Of a stretch of 64,000 nucleotides of DNA, positions 25,467 through 34,455 are shown piece after piece (positions within the stretch are counted from its first letter, which is position 1; the number at the start of each line of letters is the position of its first letter). The DNA lies in the NCBI RefSeq assembly GCF_051233475.1, contig NZ_JBKFGH010000013.1, positions 186,001-250,000 of the forward strand, given 5' to 3'. The translations under genes and the position numbers were made by a program. The DNA is from Bacillus_BU sp051233475 (GTDB taxonomy: Bacteria > Bacillota > Bacilli > Bacillales > Cytobacillaceae). Below the pieces are notes generated by a model. It searched no databases, had not been told where the DNA came from, and was given only the letters and a program-made list of their open reading frames with translations.

Positions 25467-26160
25467 AAGAAAACAGAATCTCGTAAAGAATAGTAAACAC
25501 CGAACCTTGATCACAAAATTCAATCCGAAATCACCTATTTCGGAACAATATCGGACACTCCGTACAAATATTCAATTTACAGAAATTGACCAAGATATTC
25601 GATCAATTATGGTGACCTCGGCAGGCCCTGGAGAAGGGAAATCAACAACGATTGCTAATTTGGCCGTCGTATTTGCTCAACAAGGTAAAAGAGTCTTGCT
25701 GGTTGATGCTGATTTAAGAAAGCCGACAGTACACTATACGTTTAAAGCATCCAATCTTTATGGATTAACAAATGTATTATCTAAATCAAAGACTTTGGAT
25801 GAAGTCACTATTAAGACCGATGTGGAAAATTTAGATGTAGTTACGAGCGGACCGATTCCGCCCAATCCAGCAGAGCTGCTATCGTCGAGAGCGATGGTGA
25901 ATTTCCTCAACACAGTAGAGGACCAATATGATGTTATTTTATTTGATGCCCCACCAGTTTTGGCTGTTACAGATGCCCAAATCCTTGCGAATCTTTGTCA
26001 AGGGAGCCTGCTTGTCATTTCAAGTGGGATAGCGGAAATTGAAATGGTGGTTAAGGCAAAGGAATTACTTACTGGAGCAAAAGGAAAGCTTCTTGGGGCA
26101 GTGTTGAATAATAAGCAAATGGAAAAGTCCAATTACTACTATTATTATGGAACGAAATAA
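25456..26160 (+). CDS. BY-family tyrosine kinase, copy 2
   Basis: This is a paralogue of the 23701 kinase with Walker A (AGPGEGKST), Walker A' (VLLVDADLRKP), Walker B (VILFDAPP) and tyrosine tail YYYYYGTK. A GTG at 25447 is in frame but overlaps the Shine-Dalgarno AAGGAG. TTG 25456, 8 nt after AAGGAG, mirrors the TTG start of copy 1 and is preferred. It is followed at 64 nt by the matching tyrosine phosphatase gene. Confidence 0.92.
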   Translation: MVLRRKQNLVKNSKHRTLITKFNPKSPISEQYRTLRTNIQFTEIDQDIRSIMVTSAGPGEGKSTTIANLAVVFAQQGKRVLLVDADLRKPTVHYTFKASNLYGLTNVLSKSKTLDEVTIKTDVENLDVVTSGPIPPNPAELLSSRAMVNFLNTVEDQYDVILFDAPPVLAVTDAQILANLCQGSLLVISSGIAEIEMVVKAKELLTGAKGKLLGAVLNNKQMEKSNYYYYYGTK

Positions 26161-26224
26161 TTCTCTTTGTTAAAATCAAACTCTTGTAAAAATTATAAAA
26201 AATTAGCAGTTAGGAGGGTTCGTG

Positions 26225-26989
26225 ATGATTGATATCCACTGTCATATTTTGCCTGGATTAGATGACGGGGCACAAACAATTGAGGATAGTCTCGATATGG
26301 CAAAAGAAGCAGTAAAACAAAGAATTCACACAATTATCGCGACCCCGCACCATCAAAATGGCAAATATACAAATTGCAAGCAAGACATTCTCTTAGAAGT
26401 GGCCAAACTCAACCAGGTAATACAAACAAACAATATCCCCCTCCAAATACTTCCCGGTCAGGAAATTAGGATCAATGGAGATATAATCGCAGATTACCAA
26501 AACAATGAAATCCTAACCCTTAATCAATCTAATTTTCTCTTTATTGAATTACCTTCCGGGCATGTACCAAGATATACCGGACAGCTATTATTTGATCTTC
26601 AGCTAAAGGGGTTAATTCCTATAATTGTTCACCCGGAGCGAAATCGACAATTACTGGAGAACCCGGATCTATTATATCAATTTGTAGAGCGGGGAACGCT
26701 CACCCAGATAACGGCGGCGAGTGTGACGGGTGCATTTGGCAATAAAATTAAGGAATTTTCCGCTCGATTGATCGAGGCAAACTTAACTCACTTTATCGCA
26801 TCTGATGCTCATAATATTCATAACCGTGGCTTTAAGATGGAGGAAGCCTTGGATTTAATTGAGAAAAGATATGGAATCGATACCTTCTATATGTTTACCG
26901 AAAATGCAGCGCATTTGGTAGACGGTAATAACATCTATGCTGAACCTCCAACACAAATAAAAAGAAAGAAATTTTTAGGTGTTTTTTAA
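26225..26989 (+). CDS. PHP-type protein-tyrosine phosphatase (YwqE/CpsB/CapC family)
   Basis: The 254-residue metal-dependent phosphatase removes phosphate from the tyrosine tail of the BY-kinase and so resets the assembly cycle. PHP metal-binding motifs are clear: IDIHCHILPGLDDG (2-15), ATPHH, the conserved VHPERN and SDAHN. AGGAGG at 26212-26217 is 7 nt from ATG 26225; a GTG one codon earlier is also in frame. The gene order modulator-kinase-phosphatase equals that of B. subtilis ywqCDE. Confidence 0.92.
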   Translation: MIDIHCHILPGLDDGAQTIEDSLDMAKEAVKQRIHTIIATPHHQNGKYTNCKQDILLEVAKLNQVIQTNNIPLQILPGQEIRINGDIIADYQNNEILTLNQSNFLFIELPSGHVPRYTGQLLFDLQLKGLIPIIVHPERNRQLLENPDLLYQFVERGTLTQITAASVTGAFGNKIKEFSARLIEANLTHFIASDAHNIHNRGFKMEEALDLIEKRYGIDTFYMFTENAAHLVDGNNIYAEPPTQIKRKKFLGVF

Positions 26990-27014
26990 CATTATCAATA
27001 TTACTAATTCTAAT

Positions 27015-27162
27015 ATTCAAGTTTTGTCAGAATACTTACTGACCGGCGAGGCTTCCTGCCCGATATCCACGGAAGCACTCGGTCATGCTGTGGGAGTCAT
27101 AAATGGTCACCTTAGACGCAAGTCGTCAAGAGCATGATGTGAGGCTGGGTTCGATGCCCAAT
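27015..27162 (+). ncRNA. Probable EAR (epsC) antitermination RNA
   Basis: A structured, GC-richer block lies in an otherwise AT-rich gap directly before an EpsC/CapD-type gene. That is the position of the eps-associated RNA in B. subtilis, which makes RNA polymerase ignore terminators in the long eps operon. Visible pairings include GACCG...CGGTC (about 27041 with 27080) and GGCTTCC...GGAAGC, and the block ends CTGGGTTCGATGCCCA. The identification rests on position, structure and remembered resemblance; a covariance-model search is needed. Confidence 0.75.
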
Positions 27163-27203
27163 AATAATAGTAGTTAATAAAAAATAAAAATAGGAATACG
27201 CTT

Positions 27204-27261
27204 AAATAAATATCTAATGATAGAACGTGTTTTGACGTGGGTTATCATTAGATATTTATTT
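27204..27261 (+). terminator. 19-bp perfect inverted repeat after the EAR-like RNA
   Basis: The arms at 27204-27222 and 27243-27261 (TATCATTAGATATTTATTT and complement) enclose 20 nt. The stem is AT-rich and ends in T-rich sequence. It could be a terminator that the EAR RNA overrides, or a protein-binding site. Confidence 0.5.
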
Positions 27262-27359
27262 GTTTACGTGATGATTAAAATTTATATCTATACATAAATA
27301 TTCTTTGGTTGATCTTCTTATTTGGGGGTCTTTAAGAAAAAAGAAAGGAGAGGATCTTA

Positions 27360-29186
27360 TTGGCTTATCGGACAAGGGTAACCGTTTTAGCGTTACTAGA
27401 TTCAAGCATTGTTCTTACCGCGATTTATATAAGTTTTTTAACTTTGCATCCTGATCTATCAATCTTTAAAATGCCGACTCTACTATTAACTTCGATTACT
27501 TTATTACTTAGCCATCATTTATTTGCATTCATTTATAAGTTATATAACAAGGCTTGGGAGTATGCGAGTGTTGGAGAAGTGAAATCTATTGTAAAGGCCG
27601 TAACGTTTTCGATTGGAACCACCATGGCGATGCAGTTAATTGTCTTTTATGATGTTTATTTCCGAGCGTTAATGATTGCCTGGATGCTGCATGTTATCTT
27701 AATCGGGGGTTCACGGTTTTCGTGGAGAATTTTTCGCGATCGTTACATAGTATCACAAAAACAAATGAAACGGACATTAATCATTGGTGCTGGAGCAGCA
27801 GGGACAATGGTCGCTCGTCAGCTATTAAACAATCATGATACTGAGCTTAAACCAGTGGCATTTATTGATGATGATCCGAAGAAATACAAATTAGATATAC
27901 TCGGTCTTCCTGTAGTTGGGAACGTAAAACATATTGCAAAAACAGTGGAGACGCTACAGATTGATAAGATTGTCATTGCGATTCCATCTTTAAGCAGAAA
28001 AGAATTGAAACGGGTCTATGATGAGTGTGCGAAAACAACCGCAAAGACGCAAATCATGCCGATGATTGAGGATATTATGCTTGGGAAAGTATCAGTCAAC
28101 CATTTCCGTGATGTTCAGGTAGAGGATTTGCTCGGCCGTGAGCCGGTTGAATTGGATATAGCTGGTATTTCGGAGTATGTAAGTGGAAAAACGGTACTTG
28201 TTACTGGTGCTGGTGGATCAATAGGTTCGGAAATTTGCCGGCAGATTTGTAAGTTTTCCCCTAGCAAACTCGTGCTTGTTGGCCATGGGGAAAATAGTAT
28301 TTATGGAATCGATATGGAATTGAGAAATACATATTCAGGTTTGATTGAGATTGTCCCGGTTATTGGAGATGTTCAGGACCGCGAGCGGATGTTTGAGGTA
28401 ATGGAGACACACCGACCTTATGTTGTGTACCATGCGGCCGCTCATAAGCATGTACCATTGATGGAATATAATCCCCGAGAAGCGGTGAAAAACAATGTGT
28501 TTGGGACAAAGAATGCCGCGGATGCAGCTGATATGTTCGGTGTTAGTACATTCGTGATGATTTCAACAGATAAGGCGGTTAATCCGACGAATGTTATGGG
28601 CTCGACAAAGCGAATTGCGGAGATGGTTATTCAGCAGTTGGACCGGGTTAGCAAAACTAAATTTGTGGCTGTACGTTTTGGTAATGTGCTTGGAAGCCGT
28701 GGAAGTGTTATACCGTTGTTTAAGCAGCAGATTCAAGCGGGCGGTCCAGTTACGGTAACCCATGAGGAAATGACCAGGTATTTTATGACAATCCCAGAAG
28801 CATCTCGTTTAGTTATCCAGGCAGGGTCACTTGCGCGTGGTGGAGAGATTTTTGTATTAGATATGGGAGAACCAGTTAAGATTGTTGATTTGGCGCGGAA
28901 TTTAATAACCCTTTCGGGTTATTCGGTAGATGAAATTGGGATTGAGTTTTCAGGACTTCGTCCTGGAGAGAAGATGTACGAAGAACTCCTTAATGAAAAG
29001 GAAATTCATCCAGAGCCGGTTTTTCCGAAGATTTTTATTGGGAAAGCTGTATTGGAGCAGGAGGATGAGGTGGAGTATTTGCTGAGACATTTTGAGAGCT
29101 TTACTCCTGATGAGGTAAGTGGGTTTGTGATTAATTTGGCGAATCGGCGCGGGAATCGGATTTATTCGCTTGTAGGTAATCAGTAG
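27360..29186 (+). CDS. EpsC/CapD-type UDP-N-acetylhexosamine 4,6-dehydratase, membrane
   Basis: This 608-residue protein has about four N-terminal membrane helices (to about residue 110), a first Rossmann region (TLIIGAGAAGTMVARQLL, about 140-157) and a catalytic short-chain dehydrogenase domain (VLVTGAGGSIGSEI, about 279-292; STDKAVNPTNVMGSTKR). Family members (EpsC, CapD, PglF, WbpM) convert UDP-GlcNAc to its 4-keto-6-deoxy form, first step to deoxy-aminosugars such as bacillosamine or FucNAc. TTG 27360 follows AAAGGAGAGG. It is the first gene behind the EAR-like RNA. Confidence 0.9.
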   Translation: MAYRTRVTVLALLDSSIVLTAIYISFLTLHPDLSIFKMPTLLLTSITLLLSHHLFAFIYKLYNKAWEYASVGEVKSIVKAVTFSIGTTMAMQLIVFYDVYFRALMIAWMLHVILIGGSRFSWRIFRDRYIVSQKQMKRTLIIGAGAAGTMVARQLLNNHDTELKPVAFIDDDPKKYKLDILGLPVVGNVKHIAKTVETLQIDKIVIAIPSLSRKELKRVYDECAKTTAKTQIMPMIEDIMLGKVSVNHFRDVQVEDLLGREPVELDIAGISEYVSGKTVLVTGAGGSIGSEICRQICKFSPSKLVLVGHGENSIYGIDMELRNTYSGLIEIVPVIGDVQDRERMFEVMETHRPYVVYHAAAHKHVPLMEYNPREAVKNNVFGTKNAADAADMFGVSTFVMISTDKAVNPTNVMGSTKRIAEMVIQQLDRVSKTKFVAVRFGNVLGSRGSVIPLFKQQIQAGGPVTVTHEEMTRYFMTIPEASRLVIQAGSLARGGEIFVLDMGEPVKIVDLARNLITLSGYSVDEIGIEFSGLRPGEKMYEELLNEKEIHPEPVFPKIFIGKAVLEQEDEVEYLLRHFESFTPDEVSGFVINLANRRGNRIYSLVGNQ

Positions 29187-29321
29187 AGAAGTAGTTGCGG
29201 ATTCTTTGTGAAGTTTTGGTGAAGAGGGCTGCCCTTTCGAGTTAGATTATTGTTTGATTTAGTATTTTGATAGTGTGGAAGGGAAACCTTTGGGTTTTAA
29301 TGCTAGTTTGGAGGGATTTTG

Positions 29322-30203
29322 GTGAAGAAGGTGCGGAAGGCGATTATTCCGGCGGCGGGGTTAGGAACGAGATTTTTACCAGCAACAAAGGCGATGCCAA
29401 AAGAGATGCTGCCGATTGTGGATAAGCCAACGATTCAATATATCGTTGAAGAAGCAATCGCTTCTGGTATTGAGGATATTATTATTGTAACCGGAAAAGG
29501 GAAGCGATCGATTGAGGATCATTTTGATTTTGCGCCTGAGCTTGAGCAGAATTTGATGGAGAAAGGGAAGTTTGAGCTGCTCGATAAGGTTCGTTATTCT
29601 ACTAATCTTGCAGATATCCATTATATTCGCCAAAAGGAGCCTAAAGGTTTAGGTCATGCGGTGTGGTGTGCTCGGAATTTTATTGGTGATGAGCCGTTTG
29701 CGGTGTTACTTGGTGATGATATCGTCCAGAGTGATACGCCTTGTCTAAGACAGCTGATTAATCAGTATGAACAGACGTATTCTTCGGTGATTGGCGTTCA
29801 GACGGTGCCAGACCATGAGACGAATCGCTATGGGATTGTTGAACCTTCGGTTCAAGAGGGGCGGCGGTATCAGGTTGAAAACTTTGTTGAGAAGCCTGCC
29901 CAAGGGACTGCACCTTCAAATTTAGCGATTATGGGTCGATATGTGTTGACGCCTGAGATTTTTCTGTTTTTGGAGCAGCAAGAGACAGGGGCTGGCGGTG
30001 AGATTCAGTTAACTGATGCGATTCAAAAGTTGAATCAGATTCAGCGGGTGTTTGCTTATAACTTTGAGGGCAAGCGATATGATGTTGGCGAGAAGTTTGG
30101 GTTTGTGAAGACAACGGTGGAGTTTGCCCTGCAAGATCATAGTTTAAGATCGGAGTTGCTTGCTTATCTTGAGGGTGTTTTGGCGATGAGTAAGGTTAAA
30201 TAG
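29322..30203 (+). CDS. galU: UTP-glucose-1-phosphate uridylyltransferase
   Basis: The enzyme makes UDP-glucose, precursor for the polysaccharide and for the dehydrogenase at 46738. The 293-residue length and motifs are canonical: PAAGLGTRFLPATKAMPKEM (10-29), YIVEEAIASGI, GLGHAVWCA, LLGDDIV and VEKPAQG. Several GalU/GtaB paralogues are common in Bacillus, so this may be a locus-specific copy. GTG 29322 is preferred over TTG 29319 because of its 6-nt distance from TTTGGAGGG. Confidence 0.94.
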   Translation: MKKVRKAIIPAAGLGTRFLPATKAMPKEMLPIVDKPTIQYIVEEAIASGIEDIIIVTGKGKRSIEDHFDFAPELEQNLMEKGKFELLDKVRYSTNLADIHYIRQKEPKGLGHAVWCARNFIGDEPFAVLLGDDIVQSDTPCLRQLINQYEQTYSSVIGVQTVPDHETNRYGIVEPSVQEGRRYQVENFVEKPAQGTAPSNLAIMGRYVLTPEIFLFLEQQETGAGGEIQLTDAIQKLNQIQRVFAYNFEGKRYDVGEKFGFVKTTVEFALQDHSLRSELLAYLEGVLAMSKVK

Positions 30204-30345
30204 GTTGTTAAATATAGGCTCCTTTTTGTACGGATTGTTTTTCGTAGGAAAGGGGCTAATGTATTTGTTGAATGTGGCATTTGGTGAAATCCCTACAGAA
30301 AAAATATTCAGTAGTTAAGTTATTTTGCCGATGGAGGGGATTAGG

Positions 30346-30483
30346 ATGACGGTTGTCGCAAAAGAAAGTGATAATGCGGGGTTTAGTTTAATAGAGGTTT
30401 TGGTGTAGTTTCAATTTTGGCAATTTTTGCTTCGATTGCTGTAATAGGGATTAGTGTAAAATTTAAAATGCTGATTTAGCAGG
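30346..30483 (+). pseudogene. Frameshifted type IV prepilin fragment
   Basis: ATG 30346 follows GGAGGGG and reads MTVVAKESDNAGFSLIEVLV then stop. Shifting frame at the stop continues VSILAIFASIAVIGIS, which together give the prepilin-peptidase site G-FSLIE and hydrophobic helix of type IV pilins and pseudopilins. Nothing recognisable follows about 30480, so only the N-terminal 40 codons remain. It is either a decayed pilin gene or the remnant of a larger cluster once next to galU. Confidence 0.75.
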
Positions 30484-30810
30484 TCTTTCGGGCTTGTTTG
30501 AATGTTTGATTGGAACTGACTATCATAGTTAGATTGAACGCTAGAAACCTTTCGGGATAAGGGATTTAGGCGTTTTTAGCGAAATTTATAGATTTATTGA
30601 ATGGTTTATATAATTATGAAGAAACTCGGTAAAGCTTGTTAAAGAAGTGAATATCTATTTAAGTATTTGATTGTTAGATTGAATAGATATTATGAAGTGG
30701 CTATTGAAAGAGATGAGGTTGAGTGGGTTAGTAGTTACTTGGAAAGGAAGACTCATAGATTCCAATTAAGTCCTAATTTACTAAATAATTAATCAAGGAG
30801 TGTTACAGGA
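30484..30810 (+). other. Decayed intergenic stretch before the priming transferase
   Basis: An open frame of about 42 codons from TTG 30667 to TAA 30792 (…YYEVAIERDEVEWVSSYLE…) looks protein-like but has no ribosome binding site. It may be a remnant of an unknown gene. AAGGAG at about 30795 belongs to the next gene. Confidence 0.35.
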
Positions 30811-31416
30811 ATGTATTTGAAGATAAAAAGATTGATAGATATCATTCTTTCTTTGATAGGGCTGATTTTGCTATCCCTTATTATTTTTATTCTAATTATA
30901 GCAATCAAGCTGGATTCAAGGGGACCAGTTTTGTTTAAGCAGAAGAGGGTTGGAATTAACAAGTCTCATTTTAATATTTTAAAGTTCCGTACAATGAAAA
31001 TAGATACGCCTAAAGACACTCCTACTCATCTATTGGAAAACCCAGATCATTATATTACGAGGGTGGGTAAATTCTTGAGAAAAACCTCTCTTGATGAGCT
31101 TCCGCAGATTTGGAATATTTTTGTTGGACAAATGAGTATTATTGGTCCCCGGCCGGCACTTTGGAATCAGTATGATTTGATTGCTGAACGAGATAAATAC
31201 GGTGCGAATGATGTACCACCTGGGTTAACTGGATGGGCACAGATCAATGGAAGAGATGAACTGCCTATTGAGGTGAAGGCTAAGTTGGATGGGGAGTATG
31301 TTGAAAAGATTAGTTTATGGATGGATTTTAAGTGTTTCTTCTTGACCATCGTTAGTGTTTTAAAGAGTGATGGGGTTGTTGAAGGCAAGACAGGAAGCAA
31401 AGGAATAGTAAAATAA
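30811..31416 (+). CDS. Priming undecaprenyl-phosphate sugar-1-phosphate transferase (EpsL/PglC type)
   Basis: The 201-residue enzyme transfers the first sugar phosphate from a UDP-sugar to undecaprenyl phosphate at the inner membrane face. It has one N-terminal hydrophobic hairpin (about 8-34) and the compact PglC-type catalytic core: FRTM (59-62), the catalytic LDELPQ (Asp95-Glu96), GPRPA (112-116) and GLTGWAQINGR. Such short forms often prefer UDP-bacillosamine-like or 6-deoxy sugars, which would fit the EpsC-type dehydratase upstream. AAGGAG precedes ATG 30811. Confidence 0.93.
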   Translation: MYLKIKRLIDIILSLIGLILLSLIIFILIIAIKLDSRGPVLFKQKRVGINKSHFNILKFRTMKIDTPKDTPTHLLENPDHYITRVGKFLRKTSLDELPQIWNIFVGQMSIIGPRPALWNQYDLIAERDKYGANDVPPGLTGWAQINGRDELPIEVKAKLDGEYVEKISLWMDFKCFFLTIVSVLKSDGVVEGKTGSKGIVK

Positions 31417-31600
31417 AGAGCCCTTTTAAGATGAAAAAATATTATTTGAAATAAAAATAATATAGGGAAATGGCTTGGATAATGAATGGAGTGTTTTTTT
31501 AAAAGAATATATTGTAATTTGTATAAAATATTGCGAGAAATATGCGAATTAAATATTCCCTAGATTATTTATGCATTACTGAAAAGGAGAAAGAAGTGTT

Positions 31601-32923
31601 ATGAATATAAATAAAAAAAGAATGAACGGGTTTAAGAGAATATGTAAAAGTGTTATTAATTTAAAAATTCTTAATTTTATATTCATTAAAATAGACCTTA
31701 TATATTCAAGCTCTACAAAAAATATGCTTGGCAAACAACAAAAGCTACTAAACAAAATTCTTCGCTATGCAAATAAACATTGTGAATATTATAAGGGAAT
31801 AATGTTAAATAATCCCAAGCAAGCCGTTTTGGAAGAATACCCCTTTTTAACTAAACAGATTATTCGTGGAAATTATGAAAAATTGATTTCGAATCAACGG
31901 AGCCGAATGATCTTTTGGGAGTCTTATACTGGTGGAAGTACAGGAGAACCTTTGAAATTTTTAAATCAATGTAGTGTGGATGGCCAGTTCCAAGCGAAAT
32001 TTTGGAGACGAATGGGTTATAAAAAAGGTGATATTATTCTTGCGATGGATGGAACAAAAATAGATAAAGATATAATTGAAAAAGGTATATACTGGGTTCA
32101 AAAGTCTAATAAGCAATTACCTTATGGAGGATATGCTTTATCGTCTCTATACTTGAACAAAAATAATATACAATCTTATATTGATTATATATGTAAATTG
32201 CAGCCCAGTTTTATAAGGGGGTATCCTTCATTTATTTATACAATTGCAATGTACATTATTGAACATAAGATCAAGCTGGATTTTAATATTAAAGGAATAC
32301 AATTAACCGCTGAGTCAAGCTTTGAGTATCAACACGAAATTATGAGAAAGGCATTTAATACAAAAATTTTTATGCAGTATGGTCATACAGAATGTTGTGT
32401 ATTCGGATATACTTATGATGAATCATTACGGTACAGGATAGAACCTTTATATGGTTACATAGAAATAATAAAGGACAATGAGGAACCTGCAAAACCTGGG
32501 GAGATTGGAGAAGTTGTAGTAACAACACTCCATAATTATATCATGCCACTAATAAGATATCGTACGGGTGACTATGCTATTTTTGGAGGAAAAGACAAGA
32601 ATGGTATTATACTTGATTCCGTTTTGGGAAGAACACAAGATTATATCTATAGTGTCAATGAAGAAAAAGTGTTATTAACTGCTTTGATTTTTGCCCAACA
32701 CTTTAAAGCTTTGGGGAATATTGAACGCTGGCAAATTGAACAGTTTGAGTATGGTAAAGTTGTTATGCATATTATACCTACTAATAATTATTCTTCATCA
32801 GATGAGAATGAGATACGTCAATTGTTTTGGGAAAAAGGACATGTTGAATGTGTTTTTAACTATGTTGATGCTATTCCAACGACAATGAGGGGTAAATCAA
32901 TGATGTTGGTCCAGCATCTTTAA
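31601..32923 (+). CDS. CapK/phenylacetate-CoA ligase-like adenylating enzyme
   Basis: The 440-residue protein belongs to the adenylate-forming superfamily as seen in CapK-type capsule genes. The nucleotide-binding SYTGGSTGEPL (108-118), YGHTE and RYRTGDYA motifs are present. CapK-like proteins occur in many polysaccharide loci, but their substrate is usually unknown; they may activate an acyl or amino-acid group that decorates a sugar. No partner acyltransferase is adjacent. GGAGAAAG precedes ATG 31601. From here to about 47 kb the DNA is conspicuously AT-rich, with many ATA and AAT codons. Confidence 0.82.
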   Translation: MNINKKRMNGFKRICKSVINLKILNFIFIKIDLIYSSSTKNMLGKQQKLLNKILRYANKHCEYYKGIMLNNPKQAVLEEYPFLTKQIIRGNYEKLISNQRSRMIFWESYTGGSTGEPLKFLNQCSVDGQFQAKFWRRMGYKKGDIILAMDGTKIDKDIIEKGIYWVQKSNKQLPYGGYALSSLYLNKNNIQSYIDYICKLQPSFIRGYPSFIYTIAMYIIEHKIKLDFNIKGIQLTAESSFEYQHEIMRKAFNTKIFMQYGHTECCVFGYTYDESLRYRIEPLYGYIEIIKDNEEPAKPGEIGEVVVTTLHNYIMPLIRYRTGDYAIFGGKDKNGIILDSVLGRTQDYIYSVNEEKVLLTALIFAQHFKALGNIERWQIEQFEYGKVVMHIIPTNNYSSSDENEIRQLFWEKGHVECVFNYVDAIPTTMRGKSMMLVQHL

Positions 32924-33056
32924 AGACGTTAATGAGCTCTTCCTTTTAAATGCTAAATGAAAATCAATAGGAAAGCAACGGATACATCTGGTGGATTCTA
33001 AAAGTGAACTAGTGTATCGAAAAAAATAAAAAAATACAAAGTGATTATTTTTTTAT

Positions 33057-33095
33057 AAGGGAAACAATTGAACCTGTCGTTTCCCTCTTATTTTT
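33057..33095 (+). terminator. Terminator inside the polysaccharide locus
   Basis: AAGGGAAAC (33057-33065) pairs with GTTTCCCT (33079-33086), then CTTATTTTT. It divides the CapK-like gene from the glycosyltransferase block and is a plausible target of EAR-type antitermination. The rest of 32924-33246 shows nothing. Confidence 0.75.
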
Positions 33096-33246
33096 CATAA
33101 ACACCTTCAACTACAGGAAATAGTTCCTCAGCAATTTTTAAATGTTATTCTGCCATTAGCAAACTTTTCTTTAAAATAATAATATTCTAGTTTAGTAGGC
33201 ACCGACGTAAACAATTGAAGTTCTAGCAGCGGGAGAGATTTTATTA

Positions 33247-34455
33247 ATGAAAATATTATATATTACAGCTGAAGGTTTTGACACTCCAAACCCAAATAAT
33301 CAAATGGCTGAAGTAATGATCCGAGATTTTATTAATAATGGACATCAAGTTCATTTGATTCAAAGTCGAAGAAAAAGGGTAAATCCTGATATCCCTTCAT
33401 CTTTGCAAGGTTTAAAAGGATTTACAAGTGATATAGTTGAACGAAAAGTTGTTGACAAAAAAAGTTTTATAAAGAGATATCTAAATGATGTGAGATATGC
33501 TTTTTTATCAATGCAGCACTGGAATAAAGTCAAAGATGCCGATGTAATATACCTACAGTCAAATCCAACAATTTTAATTCATATGTTACTGTTGAAGTTA
33601 TTTAAAAATTTACCAATTGTGTATTCGATTTATGATGTTTTTCCAGGGCACGCTTATGATATAGGTGTAGTAAAGAGTAAATTTTTGTATAATATTCTTC
33701 GGATTTTCCAGAAGCCATGCTATAAATTGGCTTCTGAGATAATAGTATTATCGGAAGATATGAAAAAAATTGTTATTGAACAGGGGGCATCTGCAGAGCA
33801 CGTGCATGTTGTACCTGCTTGGTACGATGTTAATACTGCGCAAGAAATTCCTAAACATAAAAATAGGTTTATTGAAAAATACTCTATTAATCAGAAAAAA
33901 TTTTATGTGCAGTTTGCTGGAACTATAGGATATGTATTTAATTATAAAACAGTGCTGGAGCTTGCTAAGAAATTAAAGGACATACCGGATATTGTAATTC
34001 AGATTATAGGTGATGGGAACGTAAAAGAACAATTTATTAACGAAGCGGAAGAAGAAGGACTTGACAATATTAATTTTTATCCATTGCAGCCAGTTGAAAT
34101 GGTTGCCGATGTATATAGTTCCTGTGATGTCTGCTTAATTCCACTAATAAAAGGGGTTATCGGTAATGGTGTCCCAAGTAAGGTTCCCATTTTAATGGCT
34201 TGTCGTCGAGTAATTATTAGCTCGGTAGAAAATGATTCATCATACGCCAAACTATTTAATGAGAACGATATGGGTATTGCTGTTGAAATTGATAATGTTG
34301 ATGATCTTGCAGAAGCTATACTCCAAATTTACAATTCCCCTGATATAGCTAATAGAATGGCCAATAATGCCTTTAAGTTTGCAAAAGAGTTTTACTCCAG
34401 TACCGCTAATGTCAAAAAGCTGATAGGTGTTTTTGAAAAGGTGAACAGAAAATGA
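33247..34455 (+). CDS. Glycosyltransferase, GT4-like
   Basis: The 402-residue cytosolic protein has a GT-B fold. The N-terminal acceptor half begins MKILYITAEGFDTPNPNNQ and the C-terminal donor half contains AGTIGYVFNYKTVLELAKKL and GNGVPSKVPILMACRRVIIS. It probably adds one sugar to the lipid-linked repeat. It resembles WbuB-type enzymes, which transfer L-FucNAc; given the CapEFG genes in this locus that is an appealing but unproven assignment. It overlaps the next gene by 4 nt (ATGA). Confidence 0.85.
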   Translation: MKILYITAEGFDTPNPNNQMAEVMIRDFINNGHQVHLIQSRRKRVNPDIPSSLQGLKGFTSDIVERKVVDKKSFIKRYLNDVRYAFLSMQHWNKVKDADVIYLQSNPTILIHMLLLKLFKNLPIVYSIYDVFPGHAYDIGVVKSKFLYNILRIFQKPCYKLASEIIVLSEDMKKIVIEQGASAEHVHVVPAWYDVNTAQEIPKHKNRFIEKYSINQKKFYVQFAGTIGYVFNYKTVLELAKKLKDIPDIVIQIIGDGNVKEQFINEAEEEGLDNINFYPLQPVEMVADVYSSCDVCLIPLIKGVIGNGVPSKVPILMACRRVIISSVENDSSYAKLFNENDMGIAVEIDNVDDLAEAILQIYNSPDIANRMANNAFKFAKEFYSSTANVKKLIGVFEKVNRK

